From Bradyrhizobium sp. (GTDB taxonomy: Bacteria; Pseudomonadota; Alphaproteobacteria; Rhizobiales; Xanthobacteraceae), in the NCBI RefSeq assembly GCF_016219575.1, contig NZ_JACRMG010000004.1, positions 1 to 42,365 of the forward strand: 42,365 bases of DNA, read 5' to 3'. Each line of letters begins with the position of its first letter. Within the stretch, counting starts at the first letter, position 1. Both the position numbers and the translations under genes were made by a program. A model generated the notes under the pieces. It was not told the origin of the DNA, did not search any database, and worked only from the letters and a program-made list of their open reading frames with translations. Below are positions 16,296-26,056 of this stretch, in pieces.

Positions 16296-16592
16296 ATGAA
16301 ACATCAGAACACGTGGTCTTTCATCACGGCTGACCAAGCCGAGCAGATGGGAGCCGACATGGCGATCCAGTTCATGCTCATGACGCTATTTCAGCTTCTG
16401 TCGGAAATGGCGGATGACCCGCGTGGCTTCCGTACGGATATACATAGGGAACTTACCGATCTCGTGGCGAGCCAAAAGCTGCCACCGATGCCTCGAGATA
16501 CTGAGCGAAAGGTTCGGGCCGCTGCCGGCAAGATTCTCGACGGCATCGTGATGCGATCATTTGAACAGAACGGGGTGAGGAAGTCATCGTGA
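16296..16592 (+). CDS. Hypothetical protein
   Basis: The 98-residue protein starts MKHQNTWSFITADQAEQMG and contains helical segments (MAIQFMLMTLFQLLSEMADD; KVRAAAGKILDGIVMRSFEQ). I recognise no domain. It begins 23 bases after the previous gene, so the two probably form an operon. The start is chosen for spacing and composition; the ribosome site is poor. Confidence 0.55.
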   Translation: MKHQNTWSFITADQAEQMGADMAIQFMLMTLFQLLSEMADDPRGFRTDIHRELTDLVASQKLPPMPRDTERKVRAAAGKILDGIVMRSFEQNGVRKSS

Positions 16593-16679
16593 CGGCTGGA
16601 CATGCAAACCAAGTGGTGTTCGGTCACGGGAAGTGCCGCGGCCTGGCGATGTCGTTGCCCGCCGAGAGCGACCGCTGAA

Positions 16680-17430
16680 ATGTGCAATCTTTATATGCCG
16701 ACGTCGGCATAACCTCTATTCGATCACGACAAACTAGGCTGCCATCATCGCGCCGTTTCGCGTCGTGAACCGATACGTTGGCAATCTGGCACCGATGCCG
16801 GGGGTGTTTCCGGACTACCAGGCGCCGATCGTCCGCAACGGAGCCAGGGCCGCGAGCTCGCCACCGCGCGGTGGGGAATGCCGTCGTCATCAAAGGCGTT
16901 GATGGCCGCCACTAAAAAGCGGGCCGAAGAACTGCAGGCCAAGGGCAAGACCGTCGATTTCAATGAATTGCTCAGAATGGAGCCGGACAACGGCACGACC
17001 AACATCCGCAACGTGAAGAGCAAACATTGGACCCGCTGGCTCGGCGTCGAAAACCGCTGCGTGGTACCGTTCAATTCGTTCAGTGAGTTCAACAAGGCCG
17101 AAGGCGGCGATATCTGGTTCGCGCTCGATGAGCCCCGTCCCCTCGCCTGCTTCGCCGGCATCTGGATCAACTGAACGTCCGTGCGGAAGGTCAAGGAAGG
17201 CGAGACCACGAATGACCTCTACGCATTCCTCACGACGGAGCCGAACGCCGAGATCGGCGCCGTCTACCCGAAGGCGATGCCGGTGATCCTGACGACGCCG
17301 GAAGAGGTTGAGACTTGGACGACGGCTCCTTCGGACGAAGCGCTAAAAGCTGCAGCGGCCTCTACCCGACGCGACGCTGCGGATCGTCGCCCGCGGTGTC
17401 AAGGAAGACCCGCCCGGGTCGGCGGTATGA
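16680..17430 (+). pseudogene. SRAP (YedK-like) SOS-associated protein, heavily decayed
   Basis: The start encodes MCNLY, with the catalytic Cys2 that SRAP proteins use to crosslink abasic sites in ssDNA. Later segments match the family: NLAPMPGVFPDYQAPIVRNG, RELATARWGMPSS, NVKSKHWTRWLGVENRCVVP, FNSFSEFNKAEGG, DLYAFLTTEPNAE and AMPVILTTPEEVETW. At least five lesions are visible: an insertion holding an 18-bp palindrome at 16694-16711, TAG near 16735, a -1 shift near 16848, TGA at 17172-17174 where tryptophan is expected, and an extra A near 17345. It cannot make the full protein. Confidence 0.88.
16694..16711. repeat. 18-bp perfect palindrome inserted in the SRAP start region
   Basis: TATGCCGACGTCGGCATA equals its own reverse complement. 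It separates MCNLY from LYSITTN of the SRAP gene and is flanked by similar 9-mers (AATCTTTAT and AACCTCTAT). It looks like a small insertion or the footprint of one. Confidence 0.6.
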
Positions 17431-17858
17431 CGGGCAAAACCAGCGGCCGCTCGTCACGGCAAGGTCACCTATGTCTTGGTCGCGTTATACGCATGCGTCG
17501 CCGGGCGGGCTTCGCCTTAAGGCCGCAGGCTCGATCAGCGCGCCAATGCCGCATCGCCTCAGCAGAAAACGGCCCCCCGCAGGAGCATGAGCATAGCGAC
17601 ACCGAAGGCGGCACGCGGGACCGGATGCAGCGACGAGATCGGTAGAGAAGGGTACCCGAAGGGCCGAGGCGCCGCAGGCGGCTCGGAGAGCGAAGCGAGT
17701 AGAGCCCGCTTCCGGCGAAGCCGGATGGAGGAAGTTGCCTCCGGCTTCAACGTGAGCTGCTCGACGATATCCCGGTTGAAACCCGTGGACGCAACTGGTT
17801 AGGAAATGGCGGATCGTATGTGCCGACGCGCCCCTCACGGGCTAACCAGGAAATTCAC
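17431..17858. repeat. Non-coding stretch rich in GCA- and GAA-loop hairpins
   Basis: No convincing gene is seen. Two clear hairpins occur: one with arms at 17664-17673 and 17677-17686 (nine of ten pairs, GCA loop), and TCCGGC-gaa-GCCGGA at 17711-17725. AGCGAAGCGAG between them recalls the motif next to elements P1 and P2. Possibly another degenerate copy of that repeat family. Confidence 0.4.
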
Positions 17859-18113
17859 ATGGCGCGTTGGATGGTGACGGTCTTGGTCACCAAGGACAAA
17901 GATCAAATCGGTCACGAAATGTACGCCGTCGCGATCAACGATGCAGCGCAAGCGATAGAGACCGTGTTGAAGGCAGCCGCTGGAGAGGCGGCGGTGGTCA
18001 ATGGTAGAATCGACGAGACATGGATGAGAAGCGCTCGGCTGAAAGCGGTCGGGATTCTGAAGATACTGGATAATAAGGCCGACCCGCTTACCAGTCGCGT
18101 GAAGCGACACTAG
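17859..18113 (+). CDS. Hypothetical protein
   Basis: The 84-residue protein begins MARWMVTVLVTKDKDQIGHE and continues with AINDAAQAIETVLKAAAGE. The start has AGGAA six bases upstream and composition fits a real gene. I recognise no family. The mixture of a short beta segment and helices suggests a small soluble domain. Confidence 0.5.
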   Translation: MARWMVTVLVTKDKDQIGHEMYAVAINDAAQAIETVLKAAAGEAAVVNGRIDETWMRSARLKAVGILKILDNKADPLTSRVKRH

Positions 18114-18171
18114 TTCCCGAGCACTTGAATGTCTTAACTGCTCTCGATTGTATCGATAGGCAGGAGGCTTG

Positions 18172-18495
18172 ATGTCGAAACCCAGGTGGGCGCCGCGGCA
18201 TGCGAAATGGGGGCCGGTCAAGCCGGGGTTTTGGCCTATTTGGCACGCCAACAAGGATTCACTGCGGGACAACGGCTATTCTGTCCGAAAGAACGAGGAT
18301 CGTCAGTGGCAAGTCCGGTTTGTACCCGGCACCTACAAGGGTTGGCCGCCAGTCAAAAAGCCGGAACCAATTTTCGTGCCGGCAGGCATGAAGGCTTCCT
18401 GCCCGAACTGCGGACAAACCAGAGTTATTCCGCGCACGGAAGCTCATAAAGATTGCGGCATTTGCGGTGACCGAATTCCGCCCGAGGGTCAATGA
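18172..18495 (+). CDS. Small zinc-ribbon protein, unknown function
   Basis: The 107-residue protein has a tryptophan- and proline-rich N-terminal half (WAPRHAKWGPVKPGFWPIWH, VRKNEDRQWQVRFVPG) and a C-terminal four-cysteine zinc ribbon: CPNCG, 17 residues, then CGICGD. AGGAGG stands four bases before the ATG at 18172, a strong start. It ends 8 bases from the stop of the convergent ATPase gene. I do not recognise a family. Confidence 0.6.
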   Translation: MSKPRWAPRHAKWGPVKPGFWPIWHANKDSLRDNGYSVRKNEDRQWQVRFVPGTYKGWPPVKKPEPIFVPAGMKASCPNCGQTRVIPRTEAHKDCGICGDRIPPEGQ

Positions 18496-18503
18496 CCCAT
18501 GCT

Positions 18504-21188
18504 TCAAAGAGTGTCAGCTGGCATCGGACTCTTTTCAGAATTGCGGCCTTCGTCCTCGAGTTTTTTCCGGCGGGTATTCGCCGCAACCACATATGAGTTG
18601 AGCTTGTTAAAGTCCGCCTCGATCTCCGTGAACTTGGGTAGATCGGCGGGGACGCCTGCGGCTTGATCATGGCCGGAGTACTTGGAGCACCGCGTCATTC
18701 CAGCGTACACCGTCTCATAGTCCGACTTGTCGACATGGGCTGCTCTTAATTGCATGGTGGCCACGTTTGGTCGAAATCGCCCGACCACGCCGGCGAATAG
18801 AACTTCCTCGATGGTGTGCTCCCAGGTCTCGCGCATCTTGGTGTAGATACTAGTCACAAACGATCGCTCGGCCTCGTCGGCTTCCGAATACGTTGGCTTC
18901 TTTGCTTTGAGCAGACCATCGATGATCGGAAGCCTCTTTGTAACGCTCATCGAAACCCACGGTTGCTGGCCGTCATCGATAATGCCGAAGCGTCCGTCAC
19001 CATGCTTGGCAATCCATTCTTGCCGCAGGGGGACCTTCATATCCTTAGCTTCTTCGAATACGGCGTGATGAAAGAACAGGTTGTGCGTGAAGATGATCAC
19101 TTGCCTACGGGCTTTTGCCTCTTTCACCAGCCGCTTTGCAACCGCCTCCATCCGGGCGTGGTCAAGCGACGATACCGGATCATCAACGACGATGCCGTGC
19201 CTCACGCCGACCTCTTTCAGCTCGGCAAGAAAGCCTGCCAGAGCAAGTGCGCGCTTTTCCCCTTCGCTCAGAATGTCGCTGTTCTTGCCGACCTTCTGCT
19301 TCGCCTCCAGCCCGATCTGGACTTTGCTCTTGCCCACCTCTCCCCGGTCAGACAGTTTTAGCGGCAGATGCCCGAGGTCGAGGGCGCCGATCTCGTCCTG
19401 AAGGCTATTTTGCAGGGATGTGGTCAAAACCTTGCGCCGCATACGCGTAATGAGCGACGTAATGCCGGCCACCGAACAGGCTGTCGTGCAAGCCTTGGTC
19501 TTGACCAGCAGCTCAAGCGAGTTGCGCCGCGCCACGAACGTTTCAATATCGGCGGAGAACTTCTTCCGCGCTTCAAGTTCATCGAGCTTTTGCTGACGCT
19601 GAATGCGTTTGGCGGCCTGATCCGGCGTCGGTTTCAGGTCGTCGATCTCTTTCGCGAGGACAGTGGCTTCTGCCACCAGATCGTCGATCACAATGCGGTC
19701 TAGATCTGGGAGACCACCAAGACTCGCGTAGTCGACGGCCTTAATGGCTAATGAAGCAAGACTGTGGCGCTCTTGGCTGGCGGTGTAAAACTGGTCAAGC
19801 CGATCCACCAGCGCTTGGCGGGGTTTCGATGCTTCGACGAAATTAACCAGCTTGTCCTTGATGTCCTGACCGCCAACGATTTTGAGGTCGAGGATCGCTT
19901 TGGCCCTTTCGCCAAAATCCTTTTTGGCGGCCTCAGCGTCGGCATTGGCGCGGCCTTCAACATACGCATCAAAAGCGGCCAAGCGTTCTTGTGCCTGCGC
20001 ATCGAGCGGCTGATGACAGAGCACGCACGTATTGGCATTAGCCAGCTGGGGCGGCTCAACGGTGGGAAACGCTTCGGCCGCAAAATCGCGCGCATACATC
20101 AGCATCTGACGCCAAGTATCGCTGCCCAGCTGCGGGACCGCTGATTCAGCTGCAAGGGCGGAAGCGGCTGCTTTCGCGGCGTCCCGTGACTGAGCAGCCT
20201 TCTGCCGCGCCTCTTTCAGGGCCGCTAGGCCATCGTTGCCGAGGGCCTTAAAGATAGCGTTCGCATCGGCGACAAACGTATCGACCGCTGACTTGGCCGC
20301 CTCCTTGACCCTCTTAACAAGTGCCGGGTCGCTCCCCAGCTCCAGCTTGATTGCCTGAAGATCAGCCTCGTCCTTCTCCTCCCACACGGCGAAAGACCGC
20401 ATGGAAGCCTCGTCTGGTAGCTGTTCGTCAGCTTTCAGCCTTGCCAGCATGGTCGAGATTTTCGTGGGCTTGTCATATCCCTGCGGCAATGGGGCCTGGT
20501 GGGCTTTGACCAATCGCGCCTCTTCGGCCCTGAAGCGCCCGTCTAGGGTGCGGACCGCCTCAGCGAGATTGGTCAGCAGTGCGAGTTCGAAGGGTAAAAA
20601 CTCGATGTTGCGCTCAGCGTCGACATAAAGCCCGGCCGCATCACTGTCGAAGACGGATATGCGGCCCAGTTCGGGCGGCGGCGCATTCCGATCATCCCAA
20701 ACGACGGTACGGGCCTTTTCCCCATCGACACGGAAGGTCAGGGTGACTTCGCGTGGATCGGCTGAGGCCGGCTCGAACACGTTGCCGCGCAAGGTCACGT
20801 CATGCAGACAGTGGCAGATTTTCTTGGCGACGCGACAATAGCCACTCTTGCCCGAACCGTTGGCCCCGTAGATGAGTGTGATGCCATTGATAGCAAACTT
20901 GATCGGTGGTTGCCCCGCCGCCAGACGGTCGATGTTGCGAAGCGGGCCGATCGAGCCCAGAACGGTGACGGGAGCGAACTTGTTGCCGGCCTTGAGATGC
21001 GTCTTTGTCAAGGCAGGCCAGACCGGCGACGTTCCCGCAGCGATCCTTGCGTCCCTCTTTACTGCCTCCTCAAGCTGGTCGAGTTCTTCAGCGTCCAGCT
21101 TGGGCTTGGCGGTCAAGAGCCGGATGGCTTCCTGTTGCCAGCTGGGACGTGCCGCACACCAATCAAATAAATCGCTGTCGCCTGTCAT
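18504..21188 (-). CDS. SMC/RloC-like ATPase with CxxC hook (AAA_13 type)
   Basis: The roughly 894-residue ATPase has its head split by a long coiled coil. Walker A is GANGSGKS near residue 110; the ABC signature is LSEGEKRALALAG near 642; Walker B is GIVVDDPVSSLD near 667; the switch histidine is in IFTHNLFF near 704. CVLC near 390 lies mid-coil, like the zinc hook of Rad50 and RloC. The region after the ATPase head has R788-x3-E792 and a later H842 (YSGHD), similar in order to the Arg-Glu-His set of PrrC/RloC anticodon nucleases, though the spacing to His is longer than I recall for PrrC. I infer a DNA-damage- or phage-sensing nuclease guarding the nearby restriction system; a non-nuclease SMC-like role is possible. 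ATG at 21188, or GTG at 21194. Confidence 0.8.
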   Translation of the reverse strand: MTGDSDLFDWCAARPSWQQEAIRLLTAKPKLDAEELDQLEEAVKRDARIAAGTSPVWPALTKTHLKAGNKFAPVTVLGSIGPLRNIDRLAAGQPPIKFAINGITLIYGANGSGKSGYCRVAKKICHCLHDVTLRGNVFEPASADPREVTLTFRVDGEKARTVVWDDRNAPPPELGRISVFDSDAAGLYVDAERNIEFLPFELALLTNLAEAVRTLDGRFRAEEARLVKAHQAPLPQGYDKPTKISTMLARLKADEQLPDEASMRSFAVWEEKDEADLQAIKLELGSDPALVKRVKEAAKSAVDTFVADANAIFKALGNDGLAALKEARQKAAQSRDAAKAAASALAAESAVPQLGSDTWRQMLMYARDFAAEAFPTVEPPQLANANTCVLCHQPLDAQAQERLAAFDAYVEGRANADAEAAKKDFGERAKAILDLKIVGGQDIKDKLVNFVEASKPRQALVDRLDQFYTASQERHSLASLAIKAVDYASLGGLPDLDRIVIDDLVAEATVLAKEIDDLKPTPDQAAKRIQRQQKLDELEARKKFSADIETFVARRNSLELLVKTKACTTACSVAGITSLITRMRRKVLTTSLQNSLQDEIGALDLGHLPLKLSDRGEVGKSKVQIGLEAKQKVGKNSDILSEGEKRALALAGFLAELKEVGVRHGIVVDDPVSSLDHARMEAVAKRLVKEAKARRQVIIFTHNLFFHHAVFEEAKDMKVPLRQEWIAKHGDGRFGIIDDGQQPWVSMSVTKRLPIIDGLLKAKKPTYSEADEAERSFVTSIYTKMRETWEHTIEEVLFAGVVGRFRPNVATMQLRAAHVDKSDYETVYAGMTRCSKYSGHDQAAGVPADLPKFTEIEADFNKLNSYVVAANTRRKKLEDEGRNSEKSPMPADTL

Positions 21189-21254
21189 GGCCACCCCAAT
21201 ACCGATTGTAGGTATAGATAGATAAAATCATGGATTGTGCAGTGGATGTCTGTC

Positions 21255-21772
21255 AGGTTGTATTGTCAAGCTGCAGGCTGGGGGCACCCCGTTCCCCGTG
21301 GCCGCCTGAAGCGAGATCGGCCAGTCCCTTTTTGAAGCGCAGCTCGGCGAACATCCGCGCAATGCGAAGCCGCTTAAAGGCTTCAGCGGTGTACTGGAGA
21401 TTCGCGACAACTTTGACGGCGATACCTATCGGACGGCCTACACAACGCGGCTGGAGGGTCCTGTACGTCCTGCACGCGTTTCAGAAGAAATCCACCAGGG
21501 GAATTGCCACACCGCAAAGGCACGTTGACCTGATTCGGCAACGCCTGCGGGACGCCGAGTCTATTTATAAGGCAACAAAAGGAGACCGAGCCGCTAGACT
21601 GGTCGAAATGAAACAACCTGACTTATCCAAGCTGCTCCGGGGTCAATTTAAGCTGGTTTCAGTGGAAAAGCTGATGCGGATGCTGACAGCGTTCGACCAG
21701 GATGTCGAAATAACGGTAAAGCCGCACAGGAAGCGCGGCGAGGCCGGCCGGATCACGTTCATTCCGGCCTAA
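21255..21772 (+). pseudogene. HigB-HigA-like toxin-antitoxin remnant fused by deletion
   Basis: The first part matches RelE/HigB-type (Gp49-like) toxins in one frame (SLFEAQLGEHPRNAKPLKGF, EIRDNFDGDTYRTAYTTRLE, about 21313-21460) and in another frame after 21465 (YVLHAFQKKSTRGIATP, VDLIRQRLRDAESIY). That frame then runs into the second half of a HigA-like antitoxin: QPDLSKLLRGQFKLVSVEKL and QDVEITVKPHRKRGEAGRIT. The antitoxin N-terminus is missing, so a deletion joined the toxin tail to it. A second frame break lies near 21312. The frame ends at 21772, 16 bases before the DUF2130 gene. Confidence 0.72.
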
Positions 21773-21788
21773 AGGTACTGGGGGGTTC

Positions 21789-23102
21789 ATGTCATTCAAA
21801 GCAACCGTGGCTGGAACTGCGCACGAACCCCTCCTCAACTGCCCCAATTGCAACTACGAAATCCGGCTGACGGAGTCACTGGCGGCCCCCCTCCTCGCGG
21901 AGACTCGCCAACGTTTTCAGGAACAGCTTGCCAGCAAGGATGCCGAGGTCGCGCGCAAATCCGAGGAGCTGAGCCAGCAGCGCGAACAGCTCGCTAAGGA
22001 TCGGGAAACGCTCGATGACCAAGTCAAGCAACGCCTGGCCGCGGAGAGGAGCCAGTTGGTTGCCGCTGAGGCCAAAAAGGCGCGCGAAGCTGCCGCAGCC
22101 GAATTGAAGGCGAAGGCAGATGAGACGGCCGAGCTCCGCCAAGCGTTGGAGGCCAACAACCTCAAGCTTGCCGAAGCGCAGCAGGCCCAGGCCGAGCTGA
22201 TGCGCAAGCAGCGGGCGCTCGATGAGGAAAAGCGTGAACTCGATCTAACCATCGAAAAGCGCGTCCAAGCGTCGGTCGACCAGATTCACGCAAAAGCCCG
22301 GCAGGAAGCCGATGAGGCCGCACGGCTGCGGGTTGCGGAGAAAGACCAGACCATAGAGTCGATGACGCGGACCATCGAGGAGCTGAAGCGTAAGGCCGAG
22401 CAAGGATCGCAGCAGTCGCAGGGTGAGGTTCTCGAACTTGAGCTTGAGGAACTTCTGAAGAGCCGTTTTCCCATGGACGTCATTGAGCCCGTCGGCAAGG
22501 GTGAACTTGGTGCCGATATGATCCAGCAGGTCAATGGCCAGCTTGGCCAGCCTGCTGGCATCATCCTGTGGGAGACCAAGCGCACCAAAGCCTGGAGCGA
22601 TGGGTGGCTGGCCAAGTTGCGCGACGATCAGCGCCGCTCCGGGGCCGATGTGGCGCTCATCGTTTCTCATACCCTGCCCAAACACATTGAGCATTTTGAC
22701 CTGGTTGACGGCATATGGGTGGCTCACCCGCGCTGTGCCTTGCCGGTTGCCGTCGCTCTGCGCCAAGCGCTGGTCGACGTGAGCAGCTCTCGTCTCGTCC
22801 AGCAAGGGCAGCAGACAAAGATGGAGCAGGTCTACCATTACCTGACCGGAACCAAATTCAAGCAGCGGGTGGAAGCCGTAGTCGAGAAATTCAACGACAT
22901 GCGCGACGATCTCGATAGGGAACGCAAATTCATGGGGCGCCAGTGGGCCAAGCGCGAGACGCAGATATTGGCGGTCGTCGACTCCACGGTTGGCATGGTC
23001 GGAGACCTTCAGGCCATCGCCGGCAAGGCCATGCCGGAGATTCCGAGCCTAGATGTGCAGCTTTTGGAGCATGACGCTGACACCGAGAGAAAAGCGGGAT
23101 GA
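21789..23102 (+). CDS. DUF2130 coiled-coil protein, putative PD-(D/E)XK nuclease
   Basis: The 437-residue protein begins with a short cysteine motif (CPNC at residues 18-21), followed by a coiled coil from about 30 to 210. A conserved C-terminal domain comes next: EVLELELEELLKSRFP, GKGELGADMIQQV, GIILWETKRTKAW and ADVALIVSHTLP. The D243 and E262-x-K264 pattern fits a restriction-type PD-(D/E)XK active site; that assignment is mine. The stop overlaps the ATG of the restriction-methylase (ATGA), which implies translational coupling. It probably belongs to the restriction module as an accessory nuclease or sensor. The ATG at 21789 has a GGGG run just upstream. Confidence 0.85.
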   Translation: MSFKATVAGTAHEPLLNCPNCNYEIRLTESLAAPLLAETRQRFQEQLASKDAEVARKSEELSQQREQLAKDRETLDDQVKQRLAAERSQLVAAEAKKAREAAAAELKAKADETAELRQALEANNLKLAEAQQAQAELMRKQRALDEEKRELDLTIEKRVQASVDQIHAKARQEADEAARLRVAEKDQTIESMTRTIEELKRKAEQGSQQSQGEVLELELEELLKSRFPMDVIEPVGKGELGADMIQQVNGQLGQPAGIILWETKRTKAWSDGWLAKLRDDQRRSGADVALIVSHTLPKHIEHFDLVDGIWVAHPRCALPVAVALRQALVDVSSSRLVQQGQQTKMEQVYHYLTGTKFKQRVEAVVEKFNDMRDDLDRERKFMGRQWAKRETQILAVVDSTVGMVGDLQAIAGKAMPEIPSLDVQLLEHDADTERKAG

Positions 23103-25996
23103 GCGAACTCGCAAAGGGAATTGAGGCATTCGTCGCTTACGCAAAAACCCTGAAGGGTGACGAGAAGGGAGAAGCTCAGGTTTTTTGCGACCGGCTATTC
23201 CAGGCTTTCGGCCATAAGGGTTACAAAGAGGCCGGTGCCGAACTCGAATACCGAGTGAAAAAGGCTTCAGGCAAAGGAACGAACTTCGCCGACCTGGTGT
23301 GGAAGCCGCGACTTCTTATCGAAATGAAGAAGGGCAGCGAAAAGCTGCATCTTCATTACCAACAGGCTTTCGACTACTGGCTGAACGCGGTTCCCAATCG
23401 CCCTCGTTACGTCGTTCTGTGCAACTTCAAAGAGTTCTGGATTTACGATTTCGACAAGCAGCTCAACGAGCCCGTGGATATCGTGCGGCTCGAAGACCTG
23501 CCGAACCGCTACACGGCGCTAAACTTCCTGTTCGCGGACAATCCGGACCCTCTTTTCGGCAACGACCGCGAAGAGGTTTCGCGTATTGCTGCAGCAAAGG
23601 TCGCTCAGCTGTTCCGATCGATGGTCGCACGCGGCGTTCCGCGAGAGCAGGCGCAGCGTTTCGTGTTGCAGGCGGTCGTCGCGATGTTTGCCGAAGACAT
23701 CGACATGATGCCGGCCGGAACGACCCTGAGACTGGTGCAGGATTGCCTTGAGCACGGGCAAAACTCATACGATGTTTTTGGCGGCCTGTTCCAGCAGATG
23801 AACAACAAGACAGCTGCCAAGGGCGGTCGCTACAAAGGCGTTCCCTATTTCAACGGCGGTCTTTTTGCCACGGTTGCGCCCGTCGAGCTGACCAAGAAAG
23901 AGCTGGAGCTGCTCGGCAAGAAGGATGAAGGGGCCGCTTGGCAGAACTGGGCCAAGATAAATCCAGCGATCTTCGGCACCATCTTCCAGCAGAGCATGGA
24001 TAAGGGAGAACGGCACGCCTATGGCGCGCATTTCACTCACGAGGCCGACATTCAACGGATCGTCGGGCCTACGATCGTGCGCCCCTGGCGGGAGCGTATT
24101 GACGCCGCAAAGACAATGACGGAGCTGTTGGAGATTAGAAAAGCGCTCCTCAACTTCCGTGTGCTCGATCCGGCCTGTGGCAGCGGCAATTTCCTTTATG
24201 TCGCCTACAGAGAGATGGTACGCCTCGAAATCAGACTCATGGCCAGGCTGGACAAAGAGTTCAGCTGGAAGACCATTCAGAAGCAGGCCCAGGCCACGTC
24301 ACTCATTAGTCCTCGTCAATTTTTTGGCGTTGATCGGGACTCTTTCGGCGTCGAGCTTACAAAAGTCACGCTGATGCTCGCGAAAAAGCTCGCCTTGAAC
24401 GAGGCCGCCGATGTTCTGGAGCGCGACCAGATCGAATTGCCCTTGGCGGAAGATGATGCTCTTCCTCTCGACAATCTCGACGGAAATATCCTGTGCCGTG
24501 ACGCGCTGCTGTCAGAATGGCCCGAGGTCGATACGATCATCGGCAATCCGCCGTACCAGAGCAAGAACAAGGCCCAGCAAGAATTCGGACGCGCCTATCT
24601 CAACACTATTCGAGGGGCTTTTCCGGATATCGACGGACGGGCCGACTACTGCGTCTACTGGTTTAGGAAAGCGCACGACCAGCTTAAGCCGGGTCAGAGG
24701 GCGGGCCTGGTCGGCACAAACACGATTCGCCAGAATTATTCCCGCATCAGCGGCCTTGACCATATCGTCAAGCATGATGGCACGATCACCGAAGCGGTCT
24801 CGACTATGCCGTGGTCAGGCGACGCGGTCGTCCACGTATCGATCGTGAACTGGGTAAAGGGCGAGGACGATGGCAAGAAACGCCTATACATCCAGTCGGG
24901 AAACGACCCCGCCGGGGGTTGGGACTACAAAGATTTGGAAGAGATCAATACCTCGCTCTCGTTTTCGACTGACGTGAGCCAAGCGGAACGCATCAAGGCG
25001 AACGCTGAAAAAGGCGGCTGCTACCAGGGTCAGACACACGGTCACAAGGGTTTCCTTCTAGAGCCGACCGAAGCGAAAGCGATGATGAAGGCCAACAAGG
25101 CGAACGCGCAGGTGCTCTTCCCGTTCTTGATCGCCGACGACTTCCTCGGCGCTGTAGACAAACTCGAATGCAGATACGTCATCGACTTTCAGCCGCGCGA
25201 TCTTTTGAAGGCCAAGGCATTCAAGCAACCGTTTGAGCATCTGGAGCAGACGGTGCTCCCCGCACGGAAGGAAGCGGCAAAGAAGGAGCGTGCACGAAAT
25301 AAGGAAGCCTTGGACGACGATCCCGAGGCGAAGGTCAACAAGCACCACGAAAACTTTTTAAAGCGCTGGTGGCTGATGTCCTACCCGCGCGAAGACCTGA
25401 TGCGGACCCTCGCCCCGCTGTCGCGATACATCGTATGTGCACGGGTCACACACCGGCCGATCTTCGAATTTGTTTCGACGGCCATTCATCCGAATGATGC
25501 ACTGAGCGTGTTCGCGCTGGAAGATGACTACTCTTTCGGTATCCTCCAGTCGGGCATCCATTGGGAGTGGTTCATCAATCGCTGCTCAACGCTGAAGGCA
25601 GACTTTCGCTATACGTCGGATACCGTCTTCGACAGCTTCCCCTGGCCTCAGCAGCCGACAACCGAGGCGGTTCGCCTCGTCGCCAAGCGGGCGGTCGAGG
25701 TGCGGCGCTTGCGATCACATCTGCGGGCGAAGCATGAGCTTTCACTACGAGAGCTATATCGGGCGATCGAAGGGCCCGGAGAACACGCCCTGAAGAAAGC
25801 ACATAAAGCGCTGGACGACGCCGTACGCGACGCTTACGGCATGTCCAAGAAGGCCGATGTGTTGGAAGCACTGCTGGAGCTGAACGAAGCTGTCGCCTCG
25901 GCTGAAGCCGATGGCAAGCCGGTCGTTGGGCCTGGAATCCCGCCGTCAGCAAAGAAGCTGAAAGACTTGGTCACGACCGACAAACTCACGGTGTAG
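23099..25996 (+). CDS. Type IIL (MmeI-like) restriction-methylation enzyme
   Basis: The 965-residue single-chain enzyme fits the MmeI family. The N-terminal nuclease has D65 in FADLVWKP and E75-x-K77 in LLIEMKKG, the same D-x9-ExK spacing as MmeI. A helical spacer follows. The gamma-type N6-adenine methylase has motif I LDPACGSGNFLY (356-367) and motif IV NPPY (483-486). A target-recognition region and helical tail follow (DTVFDSFPWPQ is typical). It should methylate one strand of an asymmetric site and cut nearby when unmodified. All core motifs are intact, so I expect activity. It is coupled to DUF2130 by a 4-base overlap. Confidence 0.9.
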   Translation: MSELAKGIEAFVAYAKTLKGDEKGEAQVFCDRLFQAFGHKGYKEAGAELEYRVKKASGKGTNFADLVWKPRLLIEMKKGSEKLHLHYQQAFDYWLNAVPNRPRYVVLCNFKEFWIYDFDKQLNEPVDIVRLEDLPNRYTALNFLFADNPDPLFGNDREEVSRIAAAKVAQLFRSMVARGVPREQAQRFVLQAVVAMFAEDIDMMPAGTTLRLVQDCLEHGQNSYDVFGGLFQQMNNKTAAKGGRYKGVPYFNGGLFATVAPVELTKKELELLGKKDEGAAWQNWAKINPAIFGTIFQQSMDKGERHAYGAHFTHEADIQRIVGPTIVRPWRERIDAAKTMTELLEIRKALLNFRVLDPACGSGNFLYVAYREMVRLEIRLMARLDKEFSWKTIQKQAQATSLISPRQFFGVDRDSFGVELTKVTLMLAKKLALNEAADVLERDQIELPLAEDDALPLDNLDGNILCRDALLSEWPEVDTIIGNPPYQSKNKAQQEFGRAYLNTIRGAFPDIDGRADYCVYWFRKAHDQLKPGQRAGLVGTNTIRQNYSRISGLDHIVKHDGTITEAVSTMPWSGDAVVHVSIVNWVKGEDDGKKRLYIQSGNDPAGGWDYKDLEEINTSLSFSTDVSQAERIKANAEKGGCYQGQTHGHKGFLLEPTEAKAMMKANKANAQVLFPFLIADDFLGAVDKLECRYVIDFQPRDLLKAKAFKQPFEHLEQTVLPARKEAAKKERARNKEALDDDPEAKVNKHHENFLKRWWLMSYPREDLMRTLAPLSRYIVCARVTHRPIFEFVSTAIHPNDALSVFALEDDYSFGILQSGIHWEWFINRCSTLKADFRYTSDTVFDSFPWPQQPTTEAVRLVAKRAVEVRRLRSHLRAKHELSLRELYRAIEGPGEHALKKAHKALDDAVRDAYGMSKKADVLEALLELNEAVASAEADGKPVVGPGIPPSAKKLKDLVTTDKLTV

Positions 25997-26056
25997 GACG
26001 ACCGTGCAATCGCAAATACGATTGCACGATTCAAAGTGAACTAAAAACCGGGGGTA

